The notes under the pieces: generated by a model | Seen by the model: the letters and a program-made list of their open reading frames with translations, nothing else | Told to the model about the DNA's origin: nothing | The model's database searches: none | Program-made: the position numbers and the translations under genes | Source of the DNA: JAVSMW01 sp032027005 | GTDB lineage: Bacteria > Bacillota > Thermincolia > Thermincolales > UBA2595 | Direction: 5' to 3' | Assembly (NCBI GenBank): GCA_032027005.1 | Contig: JAVSMW010000001.1 | Location: 1-64,000 of the forward strand | Length of the DNA stretch: 64,000 bases | Shown here: piece by piece, positions 42,901-51,230 of the stretch | Numbering within the stretch: the stretch's first letter is position 1 | Layout: the number at the start of each line of letters is the position of its first letter

Positions 42901-44264
42901 TAAGTCCCGGCTTTTTTAAATAAAACTTCCTGGAAGGCCCCCGAGCGGGTACCGAGCTTTATATCAGGCTCCGCTCCCCCGCTAATTGGGGTAATGACCC
43001 ACTCATCCCGGCTGTGGTCTATAGGATAGGCATTTGAGGATCTACTCATAACAGAATTAAGAGTAACTTTCCTGTTTTCCTTAAGTGTCCCCTGATATGC
43101 AACAACCGCTTCGGGTTTAGCGGTTTTAACTTCAATAAAATGGGTCACTGAATCAGTGGCCCCGTCATCATCTGTGACTGTTAAAGTAATATCATGCTTA
43201 CCGGGTGTCTCTATGGTAAGGTCCCCTCCACCCTCACCCAAATGATATGTTCCGGCAAAATTGGAGTCATGACTCCAATCCCAATCAACCACTTCCCCGT
43301 CAAGATCAAAGGAACTCTCGGAGACATCTACTGTATCCCCTTCATAAGAGGATGAAGGAAGACCAAAAACAGCCGTAGGAGACAAGTTTTCGGCTGCCGG
43401 CGGTTCAGGTGGGATTACAGGAGGGGGGTCCGGCGGCTGGACAGGGTCAACGGGATTGTCCGACACAGAAATCAAAAGCTGTTTGGTGGTGTATCTGAAA
43501 ACCCCATCGTTAACGGTAAGGGTAAATAGATAGTTCCCAGGCGCAGCAAAGGTCTTGGTCACTGAATCATTGGCAAAATCGGATAAGAACCTTTTATTAT
43601 TTATGTAAACATTGCCCTGATCATCTTTAAAGGTCATATCAACAAAATGATAGGCCAGGGCATGATTCCTGGCACTGAGATTAAATGTGATACTCTCCCC
43701 CACTTTGCAAGAATAACGGGTCGGTGTGATAGAGGCTGTGGGAGGGGTTGACTTGCCGTAAATTATGTAACCCCCGGCAACGCTGTATGAAAGGCCCCGG
43801 CCTCCGGATAGTTCTGCAAGTTGGGAGAGGTTGGCGAAGGTTTTGTTAGCGGAAGCAATATACCAGGATTTTAAATTTTGAAGAACAAAAGCTGAATTAG
43901 AACCACCCCCGAACAAAGTAATCCAAGAGTTCCACTGACTTTTTTCAACCATCGGATAACCATTATCTGCACTGCTGTTTTTGTCAACAAAACTTACAAT
44001 TGTCCCTTCTTTTTTACCATCTACCAAGATAGTAGTTGGACCTATTGTTCTAACTATCATACTATTTCCTGGAGAAATATCCCACTGAAAGGAAAAAGTA
44101 TTTAATGGGATAAAGGCTTTTGTTTTTGAATCATATTTTCCTAAAGTCCAACCATAACTATCAGCTGGAATATCAATACTGGCTAATGACTTTTTATCAA
44201 ACATTAAAGAATGAGCACTAAACAGGAAAAGGGTTAAAAATAGCAAAGTTACTTTTCTTTTCAT
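39918..44264 (-). CDS. Giant secreted PKD-repeat surface protein
   Basis: A 1448-residue exported protein. A signal peptide (~1-28) precedes a novel N-terminal domain, then a PKD-like domain (~175-270), a Pro-rich linker (PPDPPPVIPPEPP), further PKD-like domains (DDDGATDSVTHF and others), a central region with discoidin-like blocks (SYTGDDRGDLP and related), and more PKD domains before a unique C-terminus. PKD domains act in adhesion and in spacing surface proteins. The ambiguous base 41412 falls in a GTN codon, so the residue is Val whichever base is right. ATG 44264 follows GGAAAGGAGG. It ends the Tad-like operon behind the SLH gene, so an adhesin or pilus-associated role is likely. Confidence 0.82.
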   Translation of the reverse strand: MKRKVTLLFLTLFLFSAHSLMFDKKSLASIDIPADSYGWTLGKYDSKTKAFIPLNTFSFQWDISPGNSMIVRTIGPTTILVDGKKEGTIVSFVDKNSSADNGYPMVEKSQWNSWITLFGGGSNSAFVLQNLKSWYIASANKTFANLSQLAELSGGRGLSYSVAGGYIIYGKSTPPTASITPTRYSCKVGESITFNLSARNHALAYHFVDMTFKDDQGNVYINNKRFLSDFANDSVTKTFAAPGNYLFTLTVNDGVFRYTTKQLLISVSDNPVDPVQPPDPPPVIPPEPPAAENLSPTAVFGLPSSSYEGDTVDVSESSFDLDGEVVDWDWSHDSNFAGTYHLGEGGGDLTIETPGKHDITLTVTDDDGATDSVTHFIEVKTAKPEAVVAYQGTLKENRKVTLNSVMSRSSNAYPIDHSRDEWVITPISGGAEPDIKLGTRSGAFQEVLFKKAGTYRVGLRVHNEKYDSEWVYRDLIIIPDDPPRADFLRSVIAFRNPAVNNYVYLTLNDRTGSPDGDNISLRNWKYSYDSDNDGSFLDEPWVIFDTGNNPAPVLKVNKVGKYLVELDVQESFGQETIPAFITADDYRTGDTLSKPQAEKIIDVQNIAPFTSFTATLKPKVDIIFSQGYLTDYYNRFPAMVNNLEAILGSKLAAKNVDYAFYNTSAVTAPDSGTINKTASSPWSNATVDLGKAIPIGSITSFTPTWTCPNTIEYRINASENGTDWFNVDRYWSYWGIYWGSHSNLPGGIMNEAKGPPIESIRYVHFSSYLGSPGAATLNVSLTYDEKYKRFHGWLNDIGGNYMAGSDVDDGTSNDVRWDLGQVISSSMLRDSYFKFWFQSIGGDEDELGHLYVTAQTSLDNVNWTTIKITSYTGDDRGDLPQKSVSLANSDYPSKFRYFRLIFNGDPGNGLNLRNASLFLNYTLDTTPHATLADIQAKAEQTYRSDATKVIXSLAEEPYTDSNATSLTDTANSLISNKANFVALANAGSIPSVKQLTSKLTDQTIITATADMSVPLSRLADYINNNVVAAPLSGTIYLLLGQSLGYNPTYSDYEDDPKVAENWSYIHEANYVDNNAGVSSYHNKVLSGPVATLDKAGKYDVQYRAQDDPANNDLRFLNYRMWSDPAPTTIIVHRKPVADFSVQAGTLNVTDLSYDPDFQFRRPDKGIAAWLWKWRKTTDVGWTNGKPSGITALGNYVVHLEVRDVFGAWSDPVEKSITVVSLQRPPSADFSWTPAVIYEGDAVSLNNLSTDPDGDLLTYVWTVFNPLGNTANFSTKNIALNNVLPGTYWVTLRAMDPGGMSDVVTKSFVAGPLGATGYVGHTEIWNDHRKRYNQHQTGTAEAPRPYNTFWAGEEFVLAADTTDTGMSATRAQSVTVEFLYSGVSVPLNSNAGKTQWSGEMWREEFENIPDGPYIFRFTAVYSNSTVKYHDVPILISGGWLDYYKFHRNW

Positions 44265-44299
44265 CTAACTCCTCCTTTCCAACTGGTTTCATAAAAAAA

Positions 44300-45415
44300 T
44301 TAAAGTTTTGCTAAAGCATTAATCATTACTGCTGCAATTTCAGCCCTAGTAATATTGTCATTTGGTTTAAATGTCCCGTCTGGATAACCGCCGACCAAAC
44401 CCCGGCTGGAAGCAAAATCAACAGCCTTTGGAAACATTGATAAAGACTGATCCAGAAAATTATGAGAAGTACCCGAAACTGCCTTAAAATTAGGATGACT
44501 GGTCAGTACAGACATTAATACTGCTACAACTTCCTCCCTGGTAATCTTTTTGTCAGGCTGAAAATCATTCTGGAATATTTGTTCGATACTGTTAGAAGAC
44601 ATATACTTAAATGCAAAATTAACGGTTTCATTAGACCAGTGCTTGGCTGGTAAAATGTTGTTCTTTGAGCTGTGACCGTATACAGTTCCATCCGGCCAAT
44701 TGGCTTTGAGAATGTTGGCTAGCATAACTATATACTCAGCCCTGGTAATGTTCCCTTCCGGCCGAAAGGTTTTATCAGGATACCCCTTAATATATCCTGC
44801 TGCGGCCAAATCTTTAATAACTGAAAAAGCCCAATGATTAGCCAGAACATCTTTAAATGCCAACTCCGAATTATTTATACCAGTAGGCGTTCCATCTTCG
44901 TTAATAGGATTACCATTTCCATCTACATAGCCGATAATATTACCTTCCTCAAAAATTGGTATAATACGATCCTTGAATTGGATGTATCTAACTTGTAAGT
45001 CACCCGGTTTATATTCCCACAATTCATTTAACAACACGGCAGATGTATTATCATTTCCAAGATACAGCAAAAAACGAGTTGTATAGCCTGGTAAAATTTT
45101 AACTATTTTTACCTCTCTACCGGCAAGTTTAAGGTTAAGCTGATAACTGCTTACAAATTCACCATTTTCTTTTATGGTTTGATGAACCATTGAAAAAATG
45201 TATTTTTTCGAATCAATTTTAGGTGTAATAATCTTAATAACATTATTCTTAGCCTCGCTAACATCAAACTTAATCCCATTAAAAAATGCCGCTGCCACCG
45301 CAAGATCCTCCTTGGTAGGCGTAACCCTTGAAGGCGGGTTATACAAAGCCCCAGCCTGCCCAACCTGGCTAAACATAAAGCATAAGGTTAACAACAGTGC
45401 AATCATTCTTTTCAT
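44300..45415 (-). CDS. S-layer homology (SLH) domain protein
   Basis: A 371-residue exported protein. A signal peptide (~1-25) and a domain of about 150 unclassified residues precede three SLH repeats: ~185-240 (KDVLANHWAFSVIKDLAAAG, FRPEGNITRAEYIVML), ~255-305 (AKHWSNETVNFAF, DFQPDKKITREEVVAVL) and ~325-371 (FPKAVDFASSRGLVGGYPDG, FKPNDNITRAEIAAVM). SLH triplets bind pyruvylated cell-wall polymers, so the protein is anchored to the wall. AAGGAGTGATTTTTG supports ATG 45415 over an in-frame TTG at 45418. It lies between the pilin-like genes and the giant PKD gene and may anchor the surface structure. Confidence 0.88.
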   Translation of the reverse strand: MKRMIALLLTLCFMFSQVGQAGALYNPPSRVTPTKEDLAVAAAFFNGIKFDVSEAKNNVIKIITPKIDSKKYIFSMVHQTIKENGEFVSSYQLNLKLAGREVKIVKILPGYTTRFLLYLGNDNTSAVLLNELWEYKPGDLQVRYIQFKDRIIPIFEEGNIIGYVDGNGNPINEDGTPTGINNSELAFKDVLANHWAFSVIKDLAAAGYIKGYPDKTFRPEGNITRAEYIVMLANILKANWPDGTVYGHSSKNNILPAKHWSNETVNFAFKYMSSNSIEQIFQNDFQPDKKITREEVVAVLMSVLTSHPNFKAVSGTSHNFLDQSLSMFPKAVDFASSRGLVGGYPDGTFKPNDNITRAEIAAVMINALAKL

Positions 45416-45421
45416 CAAAAA

Positions 45422-45922
45422 TCACTCCTTGTATGGCATTGGGTATTCGAACACAGCCCACTTGATTAGGTCATAGCCCGGATTGACGTTAAAGACCCGG
45501 GGCCGGGGCACCTTGACAGCGTAGATCACTGCCGGTCCATTGAGCCAGTGGTGGATGTTATAGGTGTCGTTTTCGTAAAAGTACGGGAAGGCAGCTCCGT
45601 CCCCATCATCTATGTAATCCGCATATAAAACGGTCATCTGCTCTTTAAACAAAGTTTCGGGCTTGGGGGTTAGATCATTGGTCAAGGCAAGATTATCCTG
45701 TAGGGTTTGCCTGAAAACCGCCTCTGCGGCCACAGGCTCAAAAAGGATACGGCCTTTGGCCAGTTCGGGTTTGCTGATTTGCAGGCTGGCATCATGGGCG
45801 GCATAATTTACGGCATTTTTTAATCTTTCATTGGCCAGAGCGGTGTTATTGTCATCTACCTGCCACATCCAAAAAGTCAGGCAAACCAAACTCATCAAAA
45901 GTGCGAAAATAGTCTCTTTCAT
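45422..45922 (-). CDS. Pseudopilin-like protein of the Tad-like locus (2)
   Basis: A 166-residue protein with a short cytoplasmic end, one N-terminal membrane segment (FALLMSLVCLTFWMW, ~6-20) and an outside domain. This is the layout of TadE/TadF pseudopilins, but the sequence has no family match I can name with confidence. ATG 45922 lies just after the stop of the similar upstream protein, behind AGGTAGGCCAGG. Position in the operon (after tadC and a Flp-like gene) supports a minor pilin or assembly factor. Confidence 0.6.
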   Translation of the reverse strand: MKETIFALLMSLVCLTFWMWQVDDNNTALANERLKNAVNYAAHDASLQISKPELAKGRILFEPVAAEAVFRQTLQDNLALTNDLTPKPETLFKEQMTVLYADYIDDGDGAAFPYFYENDTYNIHHWLNGPAVIYAVKVPRPRVFNVNPGYDLIKWAVFEYPMPYKE

Positions 45923-45928
45923 CCTGGC

Positions 45929-46318
45929 CTACCTTTCGATATACTCACTCATCTGCCTGGCATAAGCCTGTAACAGCTCAATATCGCCATTTCCGCCCAT
46001 CACATTGGGCAGGACCCATAACTGCCCTGGGGGAACCCCCAGGGTCCCTTCGATATACTCACCTCTTGGGGTAAATCCTGTTGTACCGGTGAAGACAATA
46101 TCGTCTGCCGAAAAATGCAGGTTATCAACTAAAGTCATTTTCATTTCATTAATATTGGCATCTGAGAACCTGCCCTCAACGGCGGCTTTTTCTATGCCCT
46201 GATCCAAAGCAATCTGAACTGCCAGGTTTCTAAGATGATATATTTCATTTAAAAAGGGCTGAAACATATACACTATAAAAAGGGTTGAGATCAATAAAGT
46301 TGAGATTACCTGTCTCAA
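45929..46318 (-). CDS. Pseudopilin-like protein of the Tad-like locus (1)
   Basis: A protein of about 129 residues with an N-terminal membrane segment (VISTLLISTLFIVYMF) and a small outer domain containing a GxxxxPRGEYIEG stretch. It resembles TadE/TadF minor pilins only in layout. A GTG at 46327 would be longer, but AGAGGTG is better spaced for TTG 46318. It is followed after a few bases by the next pseudopilin gene. The dispersed repeat copy lies upstream of it. Confidence 0.55.
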   Translation of the reverse strand: MRQVISTLLISTLFIVYMFQPFLNEIYHLRNLAVQIALDQGIEKAAVEGRFSDANINEMKMTLVDNLHFSADDIVFTGTTGFTPRGEYIEGTLGVPPGQLWVLPNVMGGNGDIELLQAYARQMSEYIER

Positions 46319-46337
46319 TGGATTCACCTCTTGAAAT

Positions 46338-46460
46338 AAAGTGAAACTTACTTCAGGTGAGTTTTATACTCCATCTGAAGTTTAGTTCAACTTATCCAGG
46401 GGCGTAGCGCCACCTATCTCCCGCTAACAGAAGCTGAAGTCTTAGTGGCGGTTAGCCATC
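46338..46460 (+). repeat. Dispersed ~125-bp repeat, copy A
   Basis: This intergenic segment matches copy B (56831-56958) in inverted orientation over nearly its whole length. Shared blocks include AAAGTGAAACT at one end, CTGAAGTTTAG in the middle, and GTCTTAGTGGCG with GCCATC at the other end. Copy A's palindrome is degenerate (CTTCAGGTGAG / CTCCATCTGAAG). It lies within the Tad-like operon between the Flp-like and pseudopilin genes. Confidence 0.8.
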
Positions 46461-46503
46461 GGATAAAATGCTTAATGCACCAGGTATGCCCCTATAGGTC
46501 TTC

Positions 46504-46656
46504 TTAATCGAGAGAACCACTGTTTGCATCGGTGATTTGTAGATGGGTGTCGTCTTTAACAGCTTTTACATCGTCCCACAACGTCCCGTAAACAAACAAA
46601 ACAATGGAAACAACCGCAACTGTGATAAGCAGGAACTTTGTCATCACTTCCTTCAC
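46504..46656 (-). CDS. Short pilin-like (Flp-like) membrane peptide
   Basis: A 50-residue protein: a short charged start (VKEVMTK), one hydrophobic helix (FLLITVAVVSIVLFVYG) and a polar tail rich in Asp. This is the layout of Flp-type pilins, and the position right after tadC is right. A clear prepilin cleavage site is not visible, so identification rests on layout and context. The GTG at 46656 follows AAAGGAGGTGG; an in-frame TTG lies two codons earlier. It is too short for usual ORF cut-offs. Confidence 0.55.
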   Translation of the reverse strand: MKEVMTKFLLITVAVVSIVLFVYGTLWDDVKAVKDDTHLQITDANSGSLD

Positions 46657-46686
46657 TATCAATCCACCTCCTTTCTGAGAGCTAAT

Positions 46687-47577
46687 TTATTTCTGTGAAA
46701 TAAACCTGAACAAATCCTGTTTCTCCAGGTTAAACACCACCATGGCGTTATAGATGACTGCAAATACAGGAAGCAAAGCTGCAATATAGCCAATGAGCCC
46801 CACATTGTTGCGGTACCTGCGGTGGCTTTCCTGGCGTTTGGTGACAAACTGCTCATACCTGCTGTCCAGGATATCTTTGGCGTCCTCTGAACTTGATGCA
46901 TCCACATTCTTAAGGATCTGGGCCAGATCCTTGGCCTCCTGGGTGCCTACTTCTGTGGCAAAGGCCTCCAAAGCTTCCGCCGGGTTCCTTTTCCAGAGCA
47001 AAAGGGCTTTTCCCATCGCTTTGTCAATAGCTTTAAAATAAGGTTTCAGCTTCGCCAGTGTAGAATACATGTTCTGAGGCTTGTCCACATCATTATAAAA
47101 TTCATTTTGAATCATGGAATAAAGGGTGAAGCATTCTTTATTTTTTTCCCTGGCCCGGATATCTGTTATTTTCATCAACAAACTGAATAATGGCAGTCCC
47201 TTCATGGGCTGCGTAAATATAATCAGGCCCACAATGAGGAAAAGATAGTTGGACGGGTATTTGCTGCCTGAGATGAGCCACCTGGCATTTAGGATGATAA
47301 ACCATACTCCCAGTAACCCTAAACGGCCAAGATTGTACCTGACACTATTCAGTCTCAGTGGTCTGCCGGCCGAAATCAAAAGTTTTTCCAGGTCATTGCT
47401 GAAAAGAAAGCTGCTGTAATCAAAGGTTTTTGCTTTAACCTGGCTTAATAGCCGCAGTCTGCCGTAATGTTTTCTATTGCCTCTGAAAGTCTGATTATAT
47501 AAATTTACAGCAGCCAAAATGATAACCGCGGCACAAACAGAATAAAGGACAGGCTCGATATACTTAACAATATCCAT
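46687..47577 (-). CDS. tadC: TadC-like pilus assembly membrane protein
   Basis: A 296-residue membrane protein of the GspF/TadC fold with a T2SSF-like cytoplasmic domain in the middle (~100-240) and membrane spans at both ends. It pairs with TadB to form the platform for the ATPase. A longer frame starts at 47643, but AAAGGAGGCAATT just before ATG 47577 sets the start and removes a 66-bp extension that overlaps tadB. It lies directly behind tadB, the usual gene order. Confidence 0.75.
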   Translation of the reverse strand: MDIVKYIEPVLYSVCAAVIILAAVNLYNQTFRGNRKHYGRLRLLSQVKAKTFDYSSFLFSNDLEKLLISAGRPLRLNSVRYNLGRLGLLGVWFIILNARWLISGSKYPSNYLFLIVGLIIFTQPMKGLPLFSLLMKITDIRAREKNKECFTLYSMIQNEFYNDVDKPQNMYSTLAKLKPYFKAIDKAMGKALLLWKRNPAEALEAFATEVGTQEAKDLAQILKNVDASSSEDAKDILDSRYEQFVTKRQESHRRYRNNVGLIGYIAALLPVFAVIYNAMVVFNLEKQDLFRFISQK

Positions 47578-47593
47578 AATTGCCTCCTTTTTT

Positions 47594-48574
47594 TCAGATT
47601 TCATTTTTAGGTTTTCGGAGGGCCAGTGAAACTGCAAATCCAAGCAGACACAAAATAAGTGTGATGATAAAACTCGTAAAACCCGCAGTAGTCTTGAATT
47701 GGTAATAAAAATAGCGGCCTGTGGTAATGACCCGGGAGAGAAAAAACAGTGACAGTGGGAAAACTATTAGCGGGATAAAGTAGCCCATTTGAATGGTATC
47801 CTGATTATTACTTTTCTGCTGTTCCATGATTTCCTGGGTTTTGCCCATGTCCCTGACGATATTGCTTAAGGCTGTTTCAATATTTTTGTTTTCCCACTGG
47901 GCGGAAAAAATCTGTATGCCGATCTGCTTGGCCCAGGAAGTATCTATTTGAAAGACGAACATTTCTATAGCATTTTCCAAATCTTCCTTGTTTTTGTGGC
48001 TTTGTATGGCTGAAGCCAGTTTAATCAGGGCTTTTTGCAGGGTACCGTACTGCCCAGTCTCCTTAATGGTATCTAAGATTGAGAAATATATATTCCTGGA
48101 ATTCACCCTGTACTTTCCCAAAAGTATGCTTGTCACCGGGACCAATTCATAACTTGTTTCATTTCTTTTCCAGTGCAGAATAACCGACAAAATTCCATAT
48201 GGCACCAGTGAAGTAGTAAGTCCAGCAGTCAGTGCCAGAACCCAGCCGCCGGTAATTTTCAAATAAACTGTGCTGCTTACGGCAAACAGAACTGTGGTAA
48301 TTATTAAATAGTAAACAGCACTAAATTCCGAGTACCATGGCCAGGTGGCTGCTAACAGCATATCAAGATGCCGGTAGAAAGGCCGGCTGGATTTGTAGGT
48401 GGCCGCTGTTTCCCTTATCTGAAGCTTCCTTAACCTCAACCTGTTTTTGTAGTTCCGTACTTTCCTCTTTAATATCGGCAATAACGAAGGCCGGACAAAG
48501 AGCCACAGGCCAATAAAGAGCCCGGCATAACCGAAGGTTTTGATAATAATTTCAATCACTAGGCCAAATTTCAT
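47594..48574 (-). CDS. tadB: TadB-like pilus assembly membrane protein
   Basis: A 326-residue membrane protein with spans near the N-terminus, the centre and the C-terminus and a cytoplasmic T2SSF-like domain between them. With TadC it forms the inner-membrane platform of a Tad/Flp pilus. The sequence diverges from characterised TadB proteins, so assignment relies on topology and on the neighbouring tadA and tadC. ATG 48574 follows the tadA stop by 12 bp. Confidence 0.75.
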   Translation of the reverse strand: MKFGLVIEIIIKTFGYAGLFIGLWLFVRPSLLPILKRKVRNYKNRLRLRKLQIRETAATYKSSRPFYRHLDMLLAATWPWYSEFSAVYYLIITTVLFAVSSTVYLKITGGWVLALTAGLTTSLVPYGILSVILHWKRNETSYELVPVTSILLGKYRVNSRNIYFSILDTIKETGQYGTLQKALIKLASAIQSHKNKEDLENAIEMFVFQIDTSWAKQIGIQIFSAQWENKNIETALSNIVRDMGKTQEIMEQQKSNNQDTIQMGYFIPLIVFPLSLFFLSRVITTGRYFYYQFKTTAGFTSFIITLILCLLGFAVSLALRKPKNEI

Positions 48575-48586
48575 CGGTAACCACCC

Positions 48587-50047
48587 CTACCTCATAACTT
48601 CCGAACAGATAATTTGATTAGGTCCTGCGATGGGGTTTTCATCTTCTAATCTTTTCAGGCATTGGATCATAGGCTTCACCGACTTCGGAGATGCCGCAGC
48701 CATTCTCTCGAGTAAAGAATTACTAAGATCAAATCTGAACCCCCAGCGGTCATCAGCCGGACTGTATCTCATTATCTCATGGGTACTGACCTGTAAGGTT
48801 AAGGGGTCAAATCTCAGTTCAACAACTGACTTAATCCTCTTTTTGCTCCGGTCGGACAATTCTTCCTGAACCAGCACAATGTCAATATTGTCGGCAACTC
48901 GCATCAGCTCAGCAGCATAGTTTCGATTGGGGAATTTGTCCAGGATCAGCCTGGCCCAGCTTCCCGGGATATTATGAGGCCGGGAAATGTGAAAAGTGCC
49001 TAAAAATCCTTTGGTGCCCCGTTCACACAAAAGCATGGCACACTCGGCCTCGATGCCGCGAATCTCACCCATGATGCCAAAATCCAGGTCTTTTCTGAGC
49101 ACAGTTTTAAAAATCTCATGCAGCTCATCTTCCCGGGCCTGCTTCTCAATGATCGGTTCAAAAGGAAGCATCTTCCTTAAGGCCAATTCGAAATGGGTTT
49201 CCATACTGACGACAGTGTAGGAACGCTCCATAAAACGTTCATGGACAAAAGCCTTTAGGGTGTGGGATTTACCTGACCGTACAGGGCCTACGAATAAAGT
49301 ATTGGGCAGGCCTCTGGCCAAACCCTGAAAAACAGGCAAGGCTTCCTCAGGAATAGTACCCAGGTGGACAAGATTCTCCAATGAGAAATCTTCCAAAATA
49401 AACTTTCTGAAGGTAATTTCATATTCTAGCCCCCGTGGAGGGATAGAAATAGATACCCTTGTCCCGTCATACATTTCCACTTCGAGATCGGGCTGGTGTG
49501 AATTAATCCGGGAAGCGGCATCTTTTAGGCATAGTGAGTGAATCAATTCCCACACCCGGTCAGGCGAAGAGAATCGTTCATTCTGCAAGACACCGTCATA
49601 AAAAATCTGCGTCCCCAGGACCAGAGCTGATTGACTGCGAGGCTCGTCCCACCACCTGGCCAGGGGTCCCCATCCATATACTTCCTGAAAAACAGCACCG
49701 GGTAAATCAGTGTAACACTGAGGAAAGCCGGTATTAGAGAGATTATTGGCCCTGATAAACTCGGCTATTTCGTCCTTAAAGATTTTAACTGCCCTGGGAT
49801 CGCCAATAATGGCCCTGTGCTGCAGTTCAAGTCTTTCCATTGATCTTTTGGGGTCTGTATTTTGGTCATACACCATTTCGAAATGGTGATACAAATTTTT
49901 ACACAAGTCAAGAAAATTTTCGCATCTTAAATAAAGAGCAGCTTTTTTCAGTGTTCTTTGCTGAACAGACGCCTCATCTTCATGCTGCAGCCTGTTCTCA
50001 GCAATATACTGCCCTATGTCAAAAGCCTCTGTTTCCCCGATATGCAT
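48587..50047 (-). CDS. tadA: TadA/CpaF-like secretion ATPase
   Basis: A 486-residue T2SSE-family ATPase. Walker A GPVRSGKS lies at ~254-261, the acidic Walker B region in DFGIMGEIRGIEA, and a His-box equivalent in GTKGFLGTFHISRP. It powers pilin assembly in Tad/Flp systems. The frame opens at 50101, but AGGAGGGC directly precedes ATG 50047, which also avoids overlap with the TadZ gene, so I use it. The His-box form GTFHISR differs from the common TIHA, which may reflect divergence of this branch. Confidence 0.85.
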   Translation of the reverse strand: MHIGETEAFDIGQYIAENRLQHEDEASVQQRTLKKAALYLRCENFLDLCKNLYHHFEMVYDQNTDPKRSMERLELQHRAIIGDPRAVKIFKDEIAEFIRANNLSNTGFPQCYTDLPGAVFQEVYGWGPLARWWDEPRSQSALVLGTQIFYDGVLQNERFSSPDRVWELIHSLCLKDAASRINSHQPDLEVEMYDGTRVSISIPPRGLEYEITFRKFILEDFSLENLVHLGTIPEEALPVFQGLARGLPNTLFVGPVRSGKSHTLKAFVHERFMERSYTVVSMETHFELALRKMLPFEPIIEKQAREDELHEIFKTVLRKDLDFGIMGEIRGIEAECAMLLCERGTKGFLGTFHISRPHNIPGSWARLILDKFPNRNYAAELMRVADNIDIVLVQEELSDRSKKRIKSVVELRFDPLTLQVSTHEIMRYSPADDRWGFRFDLSNSLLERMAAASPKSVKPMIQCLKRLEDENPIAGPNQIICSEVMR

Positions 50048-50057
50048 TCGTGCCCTC

Positions 50058-51218
50058 CTACCCGAACAATCTTTGCATAAATCCTGATTTTTTGACTTCA
50101 ACTGTTGGTCTGGTTTTTAGATTATATGTCTTAACCAGTGCTCTGACGATAAAATCAATGTCTCTGATATATTCTGGTTCATCATAATCTATCAGCAGGC
50201 TGCGGTTTGCTTCCACCACCATCCCCAAATCGCCGGCACTGGCAATATGGCGCAGGCAGGGGACCCCGTAGTCATGGGAAATTTGCTTTATATCAGGGAG
50301 TTGTGGTTTCGGGCTGTACGCATTAACCAGCATTAAAAAATCAGATTTGAGAAAACCTAAGGGCTCCAATACCTGCTCAAAAATCTGCTGCCATGCTTCT
50401 AACCCTGACAAAGATTGGTTAGTCAGCAGAAACTTGGTGTCAGCATTGAAGAGACCCTGAATGCACAAAGCATCATCAAAATTGCACCCTGCATCGATCA
50501 GCACCAGATCGTAGGCTTTTTTGGCCTGTTCAATCAGGTAATGAATTTCTTTGATGGAATAATGAAGCCGTTTCTTGATATCGCGATTTCCGGCTAAGTA
50601 ATAAAAGTGATTGTGTCCGTGCATTTCCTTTACCAACTGGGTAGAGCTTAACATGTGATTGGATAAGGTAGTCTTTAATTCATCAAGGTATGACCCGCCA
50701 TAGTGGCTGATAAAGGTTACACCGGGGTTAGCGGAATTAAGGCCTAAGACACCAATCTTTGCTTCTGTGGCCATTCCTAATCTGGTGGCTACCGCCATTA
50801 CTGTTGAGGTAACTCCTGCTTTGCTTTGGACTCCGACAAAAGTGGTGACATGATTCTTTTTCATTTCCTCCATAGGTTTTAAAACTCCACTAATGAAAGC
50901 AACTATCTGCTCATTGGTTTGTCTGGGATATACTATATTCACATCATGAGCATGACACATGGTCTCAACCTTTTGAAAGAGCCGGTAATTAGGGCTGCCG
51001 GACATTAAAAAAAAGATATTGGCATTAACAAAGGCCTGTCTTACTTCAGGCAGGGCCACATAGGAGATTAACCTGTCTGACAGGAGCAGAACATCATACT
51101 CTTTTGGTATCTGATTATATTCAGCCCCATCCTCGGCAATATCGATTTTATCAAAAAGCGCTGTAGCTTTAAGTTTGTTCACCAGTATTTTGTCTTCACA
51201 AAAACATAATAATTTCAT
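50058..51218 (-). CDS. tadZ: TadZ/CpaE-like MinD-family protein
   Basis: A 386-residue protein: an N-terminal receiver-like part (~1-115) and a MinD-like part (~118-370). The deviant Walker A is changed to VQSKAGVTSTVM: the second half (GKT/GKS) reads VTST, so ATP hydrolysis is doubtful. LVLIDAGCNFDD keeps the Walker B-like Asp. TadZ/CpaE position Tad pili at the pole. ATG 51218 is correctly spaced behind GAGGGG, better than GTG 51224. It is the second MinD-like protein in the operon (see the kinase fusion). Confidence 0.82.
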   Translation of the reverse strand: MKLLCFCEDKILVNKLKATALFDKIDIAEDGAEYNQIPKEYDVLLLSDRLISYVALPEVRQAFVNANIFFLMSGSPNYRLFQKVETMCHAHDVNIVYPRQTNEQIVAFISGVLKPMEEMKKNHVTTFVGVQSKAGVTSTVMAVATRLGMATEAKIGVLGLNSANPGVTFISHYGGSYLDELKTTLSNHMLSSTQLVKEMHGHNHFYYLAGNRDIKKRLHYSIKEIHYLIEQAKKAYDLVLIDAGCNFDDALCIQGLFNADTKFLLTNQSLSGLEAWQQIFEQVLEPLGFLKSDFLMLVNAYSPKPQLPDIKQISHDYGVPCLRHIASAGDLGMVVEANRSLLIDYDEPEYIRDIDFIVRALVKTYNLKTRPTVEVKKSGFMQRLFG

Positions 51219-51230
51219 GTGCACACCCCT

